NCBI GenBank assembly: GCA_037355855.1
Contig: CM074758.1
Coordinates: 2,949,001-3,013,000 of the forward strand
DNA from: Pseudo-nitzschia pungens
Lineage: Eukaryota; Bacillariophyta; Bacillariophyceae; Bacillariales; Bacillariaceae
Length of the DNA stretch: 64,000 nucleotides
Direction of reading: 5' to 3'
Part shown: positions 43,901 through 52,726 of the stretch, piece after piece
Layout of the letters: each line of letters opens with the position of its first letter
Position numbering within the stretch: position 1 is the first letter of the stretch
Position numbers and translations under genes: made by a program
Notes under the pieces: model-generated
The model's input: only the letters and a program-made list of their open reading frames with translations
Databases searched by the model: none
What the model was told of the DNA's origin: nothing

Positions 43901-46900
43901 AGAAGATGATGGGACAGGTTTTAGAGTTGCAATCTTTGAATGACAAACTTCAGAGAGAAAATGATTCTCTTGCATCTCTTTGTCAACAAGATGTTGGCAT
44001 TCAACAGGATAAGAACAAATCACAGGAAGAGACTTTCAGAGAGAAGGAACTGGTTGCCGAGGTTGAAAAGCTAAAGGTAAGGATGTCCGTCATGCAGACC
44101 ATCAATGAAGATCTTATGAAACAGAATCACGAACAAGATGCTGCAATGAAAGAAAGCAAGAATGATGCTGAAAGTCGAGACTCATCGAGGGAGAAGGAAC
44201 TGGTTGCCGAGATGGGACAATTTAAGTCAAGGATGTCTGAGATGCAAAGTACTAATCAAGAGCTTTGGCGCGAAAATGAGTCTCTTCGTGAAGAGGTTGC
44301 TGCAGTGAAAGAAAGGGAGAAGGAAATGCAAGACAATTCCAAAGAAAAAGAACTGACCAGTCAAGTTGATCAGTTGAAGTCTAGGGTATCAGAACTGGAA
44401 TCTTTAAATGACAAACTTCAGACTAAAAATGAATCTCTTGGTCCACTAAGTATTAACAAGGAAGAAAATGGGAAGAGTGCAGAAGAGAACACTGGTTGGG
44501 ATTTGGTGAGGTCACTTGGTCCACTAAGTATTAACAAGGAAGAAAATGAGACGGGTGCAGAAGAGAAAACTGGTTGGGATTTGCTGAGGTCAAAGTTATC
44601 AGAAATGCAAACTTTCAATGAAGAGCTTTGGGAAGAAAACCAATCTCTCCGTCGGAAGGATGCAGAAATGCAAGACAATTCCAAAGAAAAAGAACTGACC
44701 AGTCAAGTTGATCAGTTGAAGTCCAGGGTATCAGAACTGGAATCTTTAAATGACAAACTTCAGACTAAAAATGAATCTCTTGGTCAACTAAGTATTAACA
44801 AGGAAGAAAATGAGAAGGGTGCAGAAGAGAAGACTGGTTGGGATTTGCTGAGGTCACTTGGTCCCCTAAGTATTAACAAGGAAGAAAATGAGACGGGTGC
44901 AGAAGAGAAAACTGGTTGGGATTTGCTGAGGTCAAAGTTATCAGAAATGCAAACTTTCAATGAAGAGCTTTGGGAAGAAAACGAATCTCTCCGTCGGAAG
45001 GATGCAGAAATGCAAGACAATTCCAAAGAAAAAGAACTGACCAGTCAAGTTGATCAGTTGAAGTCCAGGGTATCAGAACTGGAATCTTTAAATGACAAAC
45101 TTCAGACTAAAAATGAATCTCTTGGTCAACTAAGTATTAACAAGGAAGAAAATGAGAAGGGTGCAGAAGAGAACACTGGTTGGCATTTGCTGAGGTCAAA
45201 GTTATCAGAAATGCAAACTTTCAATGAAGAGCTTTGGGAAGAAAATGAATCTCTCCGTCAACTGACCATTACTGACAATGTGAACGAGGAGAGTCAAATA
45301 TTACAACAAGAGTTAGACGAACTAAAGCAGCGAAAGAATGCTGAAATTGAAACTCTGCGCGAAGAGATCGACGAACTTCGAAAGAAAAATACCCAGTTGG
45401 AAGCCGCTTCAAATCACTTGAAACGGATACAATCATCGGAAGAAGGAGAAAACGATGAATCGGTTGATGCTGGAAACGGGCCGATAGAATTGGAGGTCGA
45501 GATAGCTGAGCTGCGTGAAAAGGTTGTTGAACAAGAAGAGCTTTCCAGAAAACAGAAACAGGAGATCGAATCAGTTTCCAAAGAAAGAGACGACATGAAA
45601 GAACGAGTGAATGACCGCACGAGAGAAATTAGTGATTTAGAAAATATACTTTCGACGTCGAAAGACACGTGGACCGAGAAGATGAAACAGAAAGATGAGA
45701 CGATCACCTTCATGCAAGACCAGATGAGGACAATAATGCAACAGAAGCAAACTATGGATAAGAAAATGCAAAAGAAGGCTTCCCAGCGGCGCCAATCAAA
45801 AGAAGTGGACGAAACAGATAGCGCAAAGATCGAGCTATTGAATAAAGAGATAAGTAGGCTGAACGAAGAAAATAGCCGACTTGAAGGAGAACTGGTAGAA
45901 TACAGGTACAACAATTCTCTGCAACTGGTGGAAAGGCAGAGCGTCGTATTGCAGCTTCGTGATGAGCTTGGCGATGCAAAGCGGGAATTAAGATCTAGAG
46001 ACAGAGAGACTGACGTCAATGCTTTGCTGAAAGATAATCGAGAGAGCAAGATATTGTTGGAGAAAACAATGAGGGATTTGAGAGCATCAGAAGAAAAAGG
46101 AATGGAACTTGAGCTCAAGATCAGCCAAGCTCTCTCGAGTAAGAAAGATCTCGAAAAGGAAGTTGAATCATTAAGCCTGTCAAAGGATTTGGGTGAGCAC
46201 ATGTCGGGTTTGCGACGTCAGATTAAGAGTTTGAGGGAGCATAACATAACATTGGAGCGTAAACTTGAGGTCGAATCGAGAGAATCTGAAGAATATATTC
46301 AGGAAAAAGACGCCACGATTCGAATTCTTCGGTCAGAATTGGACAAATTCAAAATGAAAGAAAAAGCACCCGGTTCCAAGAGACAAATCGCCGAAGAAAG
46401 CTCGTCAAATAGGTCGGGAGCTTTTCTTTGGGGTATGTTCAGCCCGCAGACAAAAGATACTGAGGAAGTTAAAATTGACAACTTAGACATTGACTTGCCA
46501 TTGGATAGCGCTGAGACGGAAGCAGGCGTCTCCAGCAACGAACAAACAGATACAAAGGAAAAAGATGCCTCTAATGACGAACAAAAGGATGCAAAGGGAA
46601 AAGATGAAGAGATAAAGGATGTTGGAAATGAGAAAGACAAGGAAGGTTTCCTGTGGGGTGCGTTCAGCCCGCAGACAAAAGATACTGAGGAAGTTAAAAT
46701 TGACAACTTAGACATTGACTTGCCATTGGATAGCGCTGAGACGGAAGCAGGCGTCTCCAGCAACGAACAAACAGATACAAAGGAAAAAGATGCCTCTAAT
46801 GACGAACAAAAGGATGCAAAGGGAAAAGATGAAGAGATAAAGGATGTTGGAAATGACAAAGACAAGGGAGGTTTCCTGTGGGGTGCGTTCAGCCCGCAGA

Positions 46901-47310
46901 CAAAAGATACTGAGGAAGTGAAAATTGACAACTTAGACATTGACTTGCCATTGGATAGCGCTGAGACGGAAGCAGGTGCCTCCAGCAACGAACAAACAGA
47001 TACAAAGGAAAAAGATGCCTCTAATGACGAACAAAAAGATGCAAAGGGAAAAGATGCTTCTAATGACGAACAAAAAGATGCAAAGGGAAAAGATGCCTCC
47101 AACGATGACGCCTCCAGCGACGAACAAACGGATGCAAAGGGAGAAGACGAAGTGATAAAGGATGTTGGAAATGACAAAGACAAAGACAAGGGACGTTTTC
47201 TTTTTGGTCTTTTCGGTCGGCAGTCAAAAGGAAAGAAGGATCTTTCCTCTGACTCGCCAGCGGACAGCGCTGACGTTGCTACATCATCTGTTGCTGTCGA
47301 GCAGAAATGA
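40927..47310 (+). CDS. Giant coiled-coil protein with recent internal repeat arrays
   Basis: A single exon of 2,127 codons. The N-terminal 140 residues are Lys/Ser-rich and basic. The rest is almost continuous heptad coiled coil rich in Glu, Lys, Gln and Leu. Three tandem arrays stand out. The first is 105-residue units (315 bp) from 42919 to 43863, three copies plus a partial one, starting DSSREEELANEIEQFK. The second is 114-residue units (342 bp) near 44329-45240, containing NSKEKELTSQVDQLKSRVSE and TGWDLLRS. The third is 75-residue units (225 bp) from about 46430 to 47100, starting FLWGAFSPQTKDTEEVKIDN. The last array carries an acidic segment (DIDLPLD) and Asn-Asp-Glu-Gln-Lys repeats. No motor, kinase or membrane domain is visible. 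A structural role (cytoskeletal, centrosomal or Golgi-tether-like) is a guess; I do not recognise an orthologue. Confidence 0.85.
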   Translation: MKKLKEKTKKTKIAAQDAEKTPSKSSQEEKVSLKIYLEEKPTSKGSNNNNNKTIRVPAIDDKSVKSGTEKSAKSGASKSVKTSKVKKKKKKESQPDIDEISVQSESKSTKKKKKTDDESIMESPSTASKQSKKSSKKKSNTELYQRRIKTLEEENAVLMEETVAVRRQLNMAERKIRETALGKPLGKTAQIELEDLKMELEEYEYAVIEKDELIQKLTEAVDAQLDKVELLEAKLTRAEEEFCEMEEEMAEMEDTLDDYKKRRGGGKGNSELSLSELEERERQVKEKEEYLEEKEKALSELQESDGEDDKDGDGSKKKEKSAEVEKLKTKITEMEAFNDELLEENETLRKQYTGMKEKVKDMAKDGPSAEQEKSAEAKIADLQAENKHLWKANESLRKRSVAMNGNNNDAPGQDTAQYQEMATEVQELTAKVSKMRTENEELQKQNESLRQQDNAMKEKENDKTQEDASIAQQMAKEVQELKSKVSKIETEKEELQKENDVLRQQDSAMKEKVKEMEMKVNDGSKDEELVKQAEETHTKINEMQNKNEELQKENDMLRQRVAESKEEKDVGEQNGSKDQELANEVQELREENMDMQTRNEALQKAIASLCQNPPKERKLVNEIEQFKGRVSKMQSLTEELQKENEELRQKHVESQEKQGGTAQQDSSREEELANEIEQFKVRMSEMQSLTEELQKENEELRHKDAEANNENDDDPEQQETPREKELIAEVEELKLKMSLMQTINEGLLEENDSYLENDTSTNEKVAENQDSSREEELANEIEQFKVRMSEMQSLTEELQKENEELRKDAEANNENDDDPEQQETPREKELIAEVEELKLKMSLMQTINEGLLEENDSYLENDTSTIEKKMAENQDSSREEELANEIEQFKVRMSEMQSLTEELQKENEELRKDAEANNENDDDPEQQETPREKELIAEVEELKLKMSLMQTINEGLLEENDSYLENDTSTIEKKMAENQDSSREEELANEIQKMMGQVLELQSLNDKLQRENDSLASLCQQDVGIQQDKNKSQEETFREKELVAEVEKLKVRMSVMQTINEDLMKQNHEQDAAMKESKNDAESRDSSREKELVAEMGQFKSRMSEMQSTNQELWRENESLREEVAAVKEREKEMQDNSKEKELTSQVDQLKSRVSELESLNDKLQTKNESLGPLSINKEENGKSAEENTGWDLVRSLGPLSINKEENETGAEEKTGWDLLRSKLSEMQTFNEELWEENQSLRRKDAEMQDNSKEKELTSQVDQLKSRVSELESLNDKLQTKNESLGQLSINKEENEKGAEEKTGWDLLRSLGPLSINKEENETGAEEKTGWDLLRSKLSEMQTFNEELWEENESLRRKDAEMQDNSKEKELTSQVDQLKSRVSELESLNDKLQTKNESLGQLSINKEENEKGAEENTGWHLLRSKLSEMQTFNEELWEENESLRQLTITDNVNEESQILQQELDELKQRKNAEIETLREEIDELRKKNTQLEAASNHLKRIQSSEEGENDESVDAGNGPIELEVEIAELREKVVEQEELSRKQKQEIESVSKERDDMKERVNDRTREISDLENILSTSKDTWTEKMKQKDETITFMQDQMRTIMQQKQTMDKKMQKKASQRRQSKEVDETDSAKIELLNKEISRLNEENSRLEGELVEYRYNNSLQLVERQSVVLQLRDELGDAKRELRSRDRETDVNALLKDNRESKILLEKTMRDLRASEEKGMELELKISQALSSKKDLEKEVESLSLSKDLGEHMSGLRRQIKSLREHNITLERKLEVESRESEEYIQEKDATIRILRSELDKFKMKEKAPGSKRQIAEESSSNRSGAFLWGMFSPQTKDTEEVKIDNLDIDLPLDSAETEAGVSSNEQTDTKEKDASNDEQKDAKGKDEEIKDVGNEKDKEGFLWGAFSPQTKDTEEVKIDNLDIDLPLDSAETEAGVSSNEQTDTKEKDASNDEQKDAKGKDEEIKDVGNDKDKGGFLWGAFSPQTKDTEEVKIDNLDIDLPLDSAETEAGASSNEQTDTKEKDASNDEQKDAKGKDASNDEQKDAKGKDASNDDASSDEQTDAKGEDEVIKDVGNDKDKDKGRFLFGLFGRQSKGKKDLSSDSPADSADVATSSVAVEQK
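42919..43863 (+). repeat. Three 315-bp in-frame tandem repeats
   Basis: Units start at 42919, 43234 and 43549 and are nearly identical at the DNA level, including synonymous positions. A partial fourth starts at 43864. They lie wholly in the coding frame of the coiled-coil gene. Confidence 0.92.
44329..45240 (+). repeat. 342-bp in-frame tandem repeats with internal 75-bp duplication
   Basis: The block beginning CAAGACAATTCCAAAGA starts at 44329, 44671 and 45013, exactly 342 bases apart. Within the first two, a sub-unit (TGGTCCACTAAGTATTAACA ... TGGGATTTGCTGAGG) is itself doubled; the last copy has it once. Confidence 0.9.
46430..47105 (+). repeat. Three 225-bp in-frame tandem repeats
   Basis: The word AGCCCGCAGACAAAAGATAC starts at 46441, 46666 and 46891, exactly 225 bases apart, with near-identical sequence between. 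A shorter 33-bp repeat (GATGCAAAGGGAAAAGATGC) expands the end of the last unit. Confidence 0.92.
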
Positions 47311-48072
47311 AGAGGAGAAGCAGGTGCGATGTGAACGATGACATGATTCAAGATATTGCGAATGACACTTTTGCGCGGAAAACAATGATAAAGCGTTGTC
47401 AGTACGTGTAAATACAATGCGATAAAATAAATTATATGGTGACAGCATCTTCTTCCGTATGTATGTAAAGCGAGTTGTAACAGGAACAACAATCAAGGTT
47501 CAGTTTTGGCGGACACGCGTGCACTGAATGGAGTCTGACCGCAGGTGGACGGTACATTTAACTCTATCTCTACAATCTGAGGCACATCATGAAATCGTTC
47601 TGACAAAATGTATTCATTCCCATGTACGTGTACTCATTTTTGTTTGAAAAAATAGCAGACGTAGACTGAATATTTTCTTTGTACTTTTTTGGTTCGTTCT
47701 CATGCTTCGTTCAATTGAACGAACCCAATTTGCCATCCTGTAAACCGGCATGATGTGTTGGATAGATCCTTTATGTCGCTGGGATCGAGAGAATATGCGC
47801 AATGGCTCCCTTCTACCTTATCACAGATAGACGTCCTGCGATCAGAATTGGCTTTGTAGCCGATTACAAGAATGCATAACGTGCACTCCAAATTATCGAA
47901 AGGTCATGTGGCTTTAGATTCAGAAGTTCCAATTCTAGTGTTGCGATGTCCCTCATCTATTGTCCTAAAAGACTACGAATAGCGTCTTTCTTTCAAATAT
48001 GTCAGAATCTATTTCCTGTTAGCTTCTCTCATCCTTCGATTGATAGTCCTATTTTGAATATTATCTCTATGA
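47311..48072. other. Convergent 3' intergenic region
   Basis: 762 bases between the stops of the coiled-coil gene and the J-domain gene. Short open frames on both strands have no recognisable content. Confidence 0.4.
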
Positions 48073-48696
48073 TTAGAAACCTCGCTTCCGACGAGAACCT
48101 GAGAGTTTCAGATTTTGGTATTCGATCGAGCTGTTGCTGCCTGGTATCTTTTTGGTGAACAATCCTTCTTCTTCTAAAATAAAAGCAATTTGCCAAGCTG
48201 GAGGAAGATAGCGTGTTCTTGAGTGAGAGTTACTACACGCTCCATCTCTATAGGCAATCATCACTTCCCTGCGAGTTGCGGCATCCATGCGAAGCCCGGT
48301 GTGTTCTTCGAACCACTTGTTGAAAACTTCTTCGGTTAGCCAAGCCTTGCTGTTGTTTTCCTTGCCACCAGACTTCGTAATCTTGTCAAATGCATCTCGG
48401 ATTCGTTGAAAGTCCTCACGTGTGTCTTTGCCCGACGTGTCGGGGTGATAACGCATCGCGAGTTGTAAAAAAGTCGTTCTCACTACATCCGCACAAGAGT
48501 CGCGTGGGATTCCCATGATGTCAAATGGGTTTGTTGAAGAGGATATCAACGTTGATTTACATCGTATTCGATGAGAGAATCCAATAACAGCGGTAAACGA
48601 GGATTCGATTGGTATAGAATTATTTCTTGCTAACAATTGGTGACATATCAAGTTGACTCTTTTCGGAAAAACAGTTATCATTATTCCGAAAGCCAT
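48073..48696 (-). CDS. J-domain (DnaJ-like) protein, probably mitochondrial
   Basis: 207 residues, single exon. The J-domain spans about residues 57-107: NPFDIMGIPRDSCADVVRTT, then QLAMRYHPDTSGK with the invariant HPD that stimulates Hsp70 ATPase, then FQRIRDAFDKI. The first roughly 50 residues are basic and hydroxylated with few acids (FPKRVNLICHQLLARNN), which suits a mitochondrial presequence or a short membrane anchor. After the J-domain there is a helix-rich region (WLTEEVFNKWFEEHTGLRMD) and a basic tail. No Gly/Phe region, zinc finger or client-binding domain, so it is a type C J-protein. It would act as a co-chaperone of an organellar Hsp70; the partner is inferred. Confidence 0.82.
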   Translation of the reverse strand: MAFGIMITVFPKRVNLICHQLLARNNSIPIESSFTAVIGFSHRIRCKSTLISSSTNPFDIMGIPRDSCADVVRTTFLQLAMRYHPDTSGKDTREDFQRIRDAFDKITKSGGKENNSKAWLTEEVFNKWFEEHTGLRMDAATRREVMIAYRDGACSNSHSRTRYLPPAWQIAFILEEEGLFTKKIPGSNSSIEYQNLKLSGSRRKRGF

Positions 48697-49502
48697 AAAA
48701 CAAGTAATATAACAACAAACAATTGCTGAACTTTCTTTCTCATCTAATGAAGTGGCGATTCTCAGTGTTTTTCACACAGCTCAATAGTTGAGCAAGACAC
48801 CGACCGAATCGAGCTCTGATCTCTAATCCTTTCCTAATCGAATTATGGTTTTCAACGAAACACACCTCATCGCTTATCGTGTTCATTCATGAAGTCGAGC
48901 TCGAGTCCCCAGTATCGGTCCCAGTACGAGTAAGGTCTTATTATCTTTTTTTTACCGATAGATGGGTTTGTGAGTCAGAATTTGAACTCCAGGTAGAATA
49001 GATCTACCCAAGGAATCAATCAATCTTATTACGGTATTTTTTATTTTTAGTCTCGAAAAGGTATTTTTAAGACCATATGGAAAGAGCAAAAGATTTTTTA
49101 TTTTTTTTAATCCTACGGTAAATCTTACACGTACACGGAATTAGAATACTTCGATATTAACACTTGAAGGCATAGGGCCTATTGAGCGATTCCCGAAACA
49201 AATAAACACATGGTTTATTACATTCAATGTGACGTGGCACACATATTATTATGTGCTCACACACACAAATCTAAATTTCTGTTTACCGGTATGAAAAATT
49301 TAAAATCTCTCCGAGCATGAGCATCTGAACGCTCCAACAGATTCAAAACACTTGTTTAGATTTAAACGGAATCTTGAAAACAAGAAGATGAAGGCACGGG
49401 TAGGGAATAAAGAGGGAATTTTTGTTTTTTGTAACAAGATTCCAAATTCCAAAATAGGCCTCGTAGGCGCCTGTGTATTTTGTAATTTGGTGCCATACCA
49501 TC
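48697..49502. promoter_or_regulatory. Intergenic, upstream of J-domain gene and left flank of the transposon locus
   Basis: Bases 48920-49150 contain the recurrent words (CAGTACGAGTAAGGTCTTATT, ACGGTAAATCTTACACGTAC). From about 49345 the base use changes, and an open frame (RNLENKKMKARVGNKEG ... GACVFCNLVPYHHDQK) runs into the piggyBac-type locus. It could be its 5' part. Confidence 0.35.
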
Positions 49503-49755
49503 ATGACCAAAAACGCCGTAAACATGGAGGGTTGCTCTTCAGCAAGTGGAGATGGTACTGAAAAGACTCAAGACACCACCCAAAGCCATCCTGTTCAAAG
49601 CCCAATGCTCCAGGACCTCAGCAGGCTTGGGAAGATAGCTCATAAATTTGAAGATGGGTATGAGGACAGTGATGGGGCGAAAGTCCCTTTTTTGATGCAA
49701 TAATTGCTGAGGGTGATCAATACAAGGAAGCAGGAGAAGTGGCTGAAGCAGGAGG

Positions 49756-50319
49756 AACATGATGGAAAAAAAAAACTTTTCTGGAAAATTTCCATTTTCA
49801 TGCGCATTGTGCGCGCGACTACTCTCAAAAAAATCTTAGGGCACTAATGGCTCATCTATATTTTTAATTATGCTGAGCGACCATAATTTAACGGTCATAA
49901 ACCAAAATCTTTGTCCTCAAAACGTGTCCTCAAAAAGTGTCCTCAACGATTTTGTCCTCGACAGTCTGTCCTCAACCATTATGTCCTCAACAATTAGTAT
50001 GTCCTCAATGTTTTGTCCTCAACCTCAACGTTGAAGTCATAGAGGTTGAGGACAAAACGTTGAGGACATAATTGTTGAGGACATAATGGTTGAGGACAGA
50101 CTGTCAAGGACAAAATCGTTGAGGACACTTTTTGAGGACACGTTTTGAGGACACGTTTTGAGGACAGTTTTGAGGACAGTTTTGAGGACACTCTACGTAC
50201 TCGTACAGCCGTTAAAGTGGATATTCAACAAAAAACAGCCGTTAAAAATCACATCAATTTTATTGCGCGACGCGCATGAATATGGAAATTTTCTCAAAAA
50301 AACTTTTTTCCATAATGTT
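49756..50319. mobile_element. MITE-like palindromic element, copy A
   Basis: About 564 bases with imperfect terminal repeats AACATGATGGAAAAAA / AACATTATGGAAAAAA and sub-terminal TTTCCATTTTCATGCGC. The interior is a long palindrome of TGTCCTCAA words on the left (49912-50030) and TTGAGGACA words on the right (50045-50185), with a centre AACGTTGAAGTCATAGAGG. No coding capacity. It sits in the N-terminal part of the piggyBac locus and shares its right border with the next element. Confidence 0.8.
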
Positions 50320-50325
50320 CCAGGA

Positions 50326-51428
50326 CCTTCCGGAACAAAGATAGTTTTCGATGCGCGGACCGCGCCATTTTTAATTGCAGTTAGTCATTTTGAGGGTATC
50401 CCCTTAAATTTATTATCCCCCCCAAAGAAACTCGCATTTTTTGGGATCGAAAAAAGTGCGGATTTTCATGGTACTAAAAAACTCGCATTTTTGCTCCAGA
50501 AAAAAAACACGTATATACAGCAATAAATGCGAGTTTTCAGCAGAAATTATCAGAAAAATGCGAGTTTCAGTAGAAAAATGTGAGTTTTCTACACAAAATG
50601 CGAGTTTTCTTTGGGAAAATGAGTGTTTTCAACAAAATTTTCAACAAAAAAATCGATTTAGGCGCAGCAGCGGAGTCGATTTGTTAAAATAGAGGCGCAA
50701 CGACGCGGGAGTCGATTTGCTAATAGAGGCAAAACGACGGAGTCGATTTGTTGATAGAGGCAAAATGACGGAGTCGATTTGCTAAGAGAGGGGCAACGAC
50801 GCGGGAGTCGATTTGCTAACAGCAAGCAGCAACGCGTCGATAATACAGGGGGGGACAGCAAGCAGCAAGCAGCAGCAACACGTCGATAATACAGGGGGGG
50901 GGACAGCAAGCAGCAGTAGCAACGCGTCAATAATACAGGGGGGGACAGCAAGCAGCAAGCAGCAGCAACGCGTCGATAATACAGGGGGGGACAGCAAGCA
51001 GCAAGCAGCAGCAACGCGTCGATAATACAGGGGGGGACAGCAAGCAGCAGCAACGCGTCGATAATACAGGGGGGGGACAGCAAGCAGCAGCAGCAACACG
51101 TCGATAATACAGGGGGGGACAGCAAGCATAATTTTAATTAAGCACGTCTCTTAACAAATTGACTCCGTCGTTGCGCCTCTCTTAGTAAATCGACTCCGTC
51201 ATCATTGCGCCTTTTATTTTAGAAAAAAAAAATTTGCAAAGAAAACTCACACTTTTTTGGTCCGTTGAACCAAACTCGCATTAAATGCGAGTTTAAAAAG
51301 TGCGGATTTTTTAGTCCCGTGAAAACTTGCACTTTTTGGTCTCGAAAAAAGTGCGGAAAAAAACAAAAGGGGGACGAGTGTTCGCGCGAAAATATTTACT
51401 GCGCGAAAATATTTACAGTTCCGGAAGG
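50326..51428. mobile_element. Non-coding element C with minisatellite interior
   Basis: Ends in perfect 11-base inverted repeats CCTTCCGGAAC / GTTCCGGAAGG, with TCCAGGA on both outer sides (50319-50325 and 51429-51435), a possible 7-bp target duplication. Inside are inverted blocks rich in AAATGCGAGTTT and AAAAAGTGCGGA words (50425-50635 and 51240-51360), inverted CGGAGTCGATTTG blocks (50668-50815 and 51155-51200), and a central minisatellite at 50815-51126. No open frame is credible. Confidence 0.75.
50815..51126. repeat. CAGCAACGCGTCGATAATACAGGGGGG minisatellite
   Basis: Seven or eight units of roughly 40 bases (AGCAGCAACGCGTCGATAAT then ACAGGGGGGGACAGCAAGC) vary in the number of G and AGCAGC steps. 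The same unit, in gene-sense orientation, fills the intron of the VPS37 gene at 60900-61270. Confidence 0.92.
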
Positions 51429-52190
51429 TCCAGGAATGGTGGAGGAGGCAGCAACACCAGCAGCAGAAGTAGAAGAAAATGCCGCTGTCGAAAAAAAAAT
51501 ATCGATTTACAAACAGTGGCATGGCTCAAGGAAGAGCTGAAGCTTCGATGCCAAGCAACCTCTGGAAAGAAGACTGATCTTGTTGACCGGTTGAAGAAGG
51601 CAAAAGACAGGAAGATATGTCGATTCAATACAGTGGAGGAAGCAAGAGAGCAAGCAGCAGGCCCCGAAGCGGACGCCCCCCGGCAGCATCGGCAGCAAAG
51701 AACAAGACAAAAAAGAACTCAATGCATCTGTTCCCTGATACTGTGTACTGGCAACTCCTCCACCCAGACGCCATGGCGGTGACTGAACCAGTGAACCCAT
51801 CCTTTAGAATTTCAAGGGCTCCAACTGTCCCAGAAGTTGATGTGAGGCTTGCTCCTCCCCCCAAGAAATACAACTACACGGAGATCTTTGATATTCCTGT
51901 CTTCAAGGGAGTTTGTATGACGTATGAGTTTGATTGCCGTGGCAAGATAAGGAAGGGCGCTGATGGCAAGCCACTCACTAACAGTGCTCTCAGGGAGGAA
52001 GGGTGTGTTGATCCAGGATTCAAGGAGAAGTACGGTCTATCTGCTGAGTCACTACCATGGGACTTTGCTGATGTATTCCTTCTGCTAAACAACAATGCAA
52101 AGGACAATAATCACTTCAGCTTTGAGAAAATTCGGCAGTGGACGAACCTCAAGGCGTCACTTGCAGGAGCTGGAGAGCAGGTGTACCAGG

Positions 52191-52726
52191 AACATTATGG
52201 AAAAAAGTTTTTTTGAGAAAAATTTCCATATTCATGCGCGTAAAATTGAAAATTGATGTAAATGATGTAATTTTTAACGGCTATTTTTTTGTTAAATATA
52301 CACTTTAACGGCTGTACGAGTACTTAGAGTGTCCTCAAAACTGTCCTCAAAACGATTGTCCTCAAAACGTGTCCTCAACGATTTTGTCCTCAACAGACTG
52401 TCCTCAACCATTATGTCCTCAACGATTATGTCCTCAACGTTTTGTCCTCAACCTCAACGTTGAAGTCATAGAGGTTGAGGACATAATGGTTGAGGACAGT
52501 CTGTTGAGGACAAAATCGTTGAGGACAGTCTGTTGAGGACAAAATCGTTGAGGACACGTTTTGAGGACAATCGTTTTTTGAGGACAAAGATGACGGTTGA
52601 AGACCATTAACGCTCTTCTTTAATTATTAAAAATATAGATGAGCCGTTATTGCCCTAAGATTTTTTGAGAGTAGTCGCGCGCATGAAAATGGAAATTTTC
52701 CAGAAAAGTTTTTTTTCCATAATGTT
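52191..52726. mobile_element. MITE-like palindromic element, copy B
   Basis: 536 bases with terminal repeats AACATTATGGAAAAAA at both ends and a TGTCCTCAA / TTGAGGACA palindrome inside, closely related to copy A. It is flanked by CCAGG on both sides (52186-52190 and 52727-52731). Taking out the element and one CCAGG joins the piggyBac frame exactly (GEQVYQ to DFKPFEF), which fixes the borders and a 5-bp target duplication. Confidence 0.88.
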
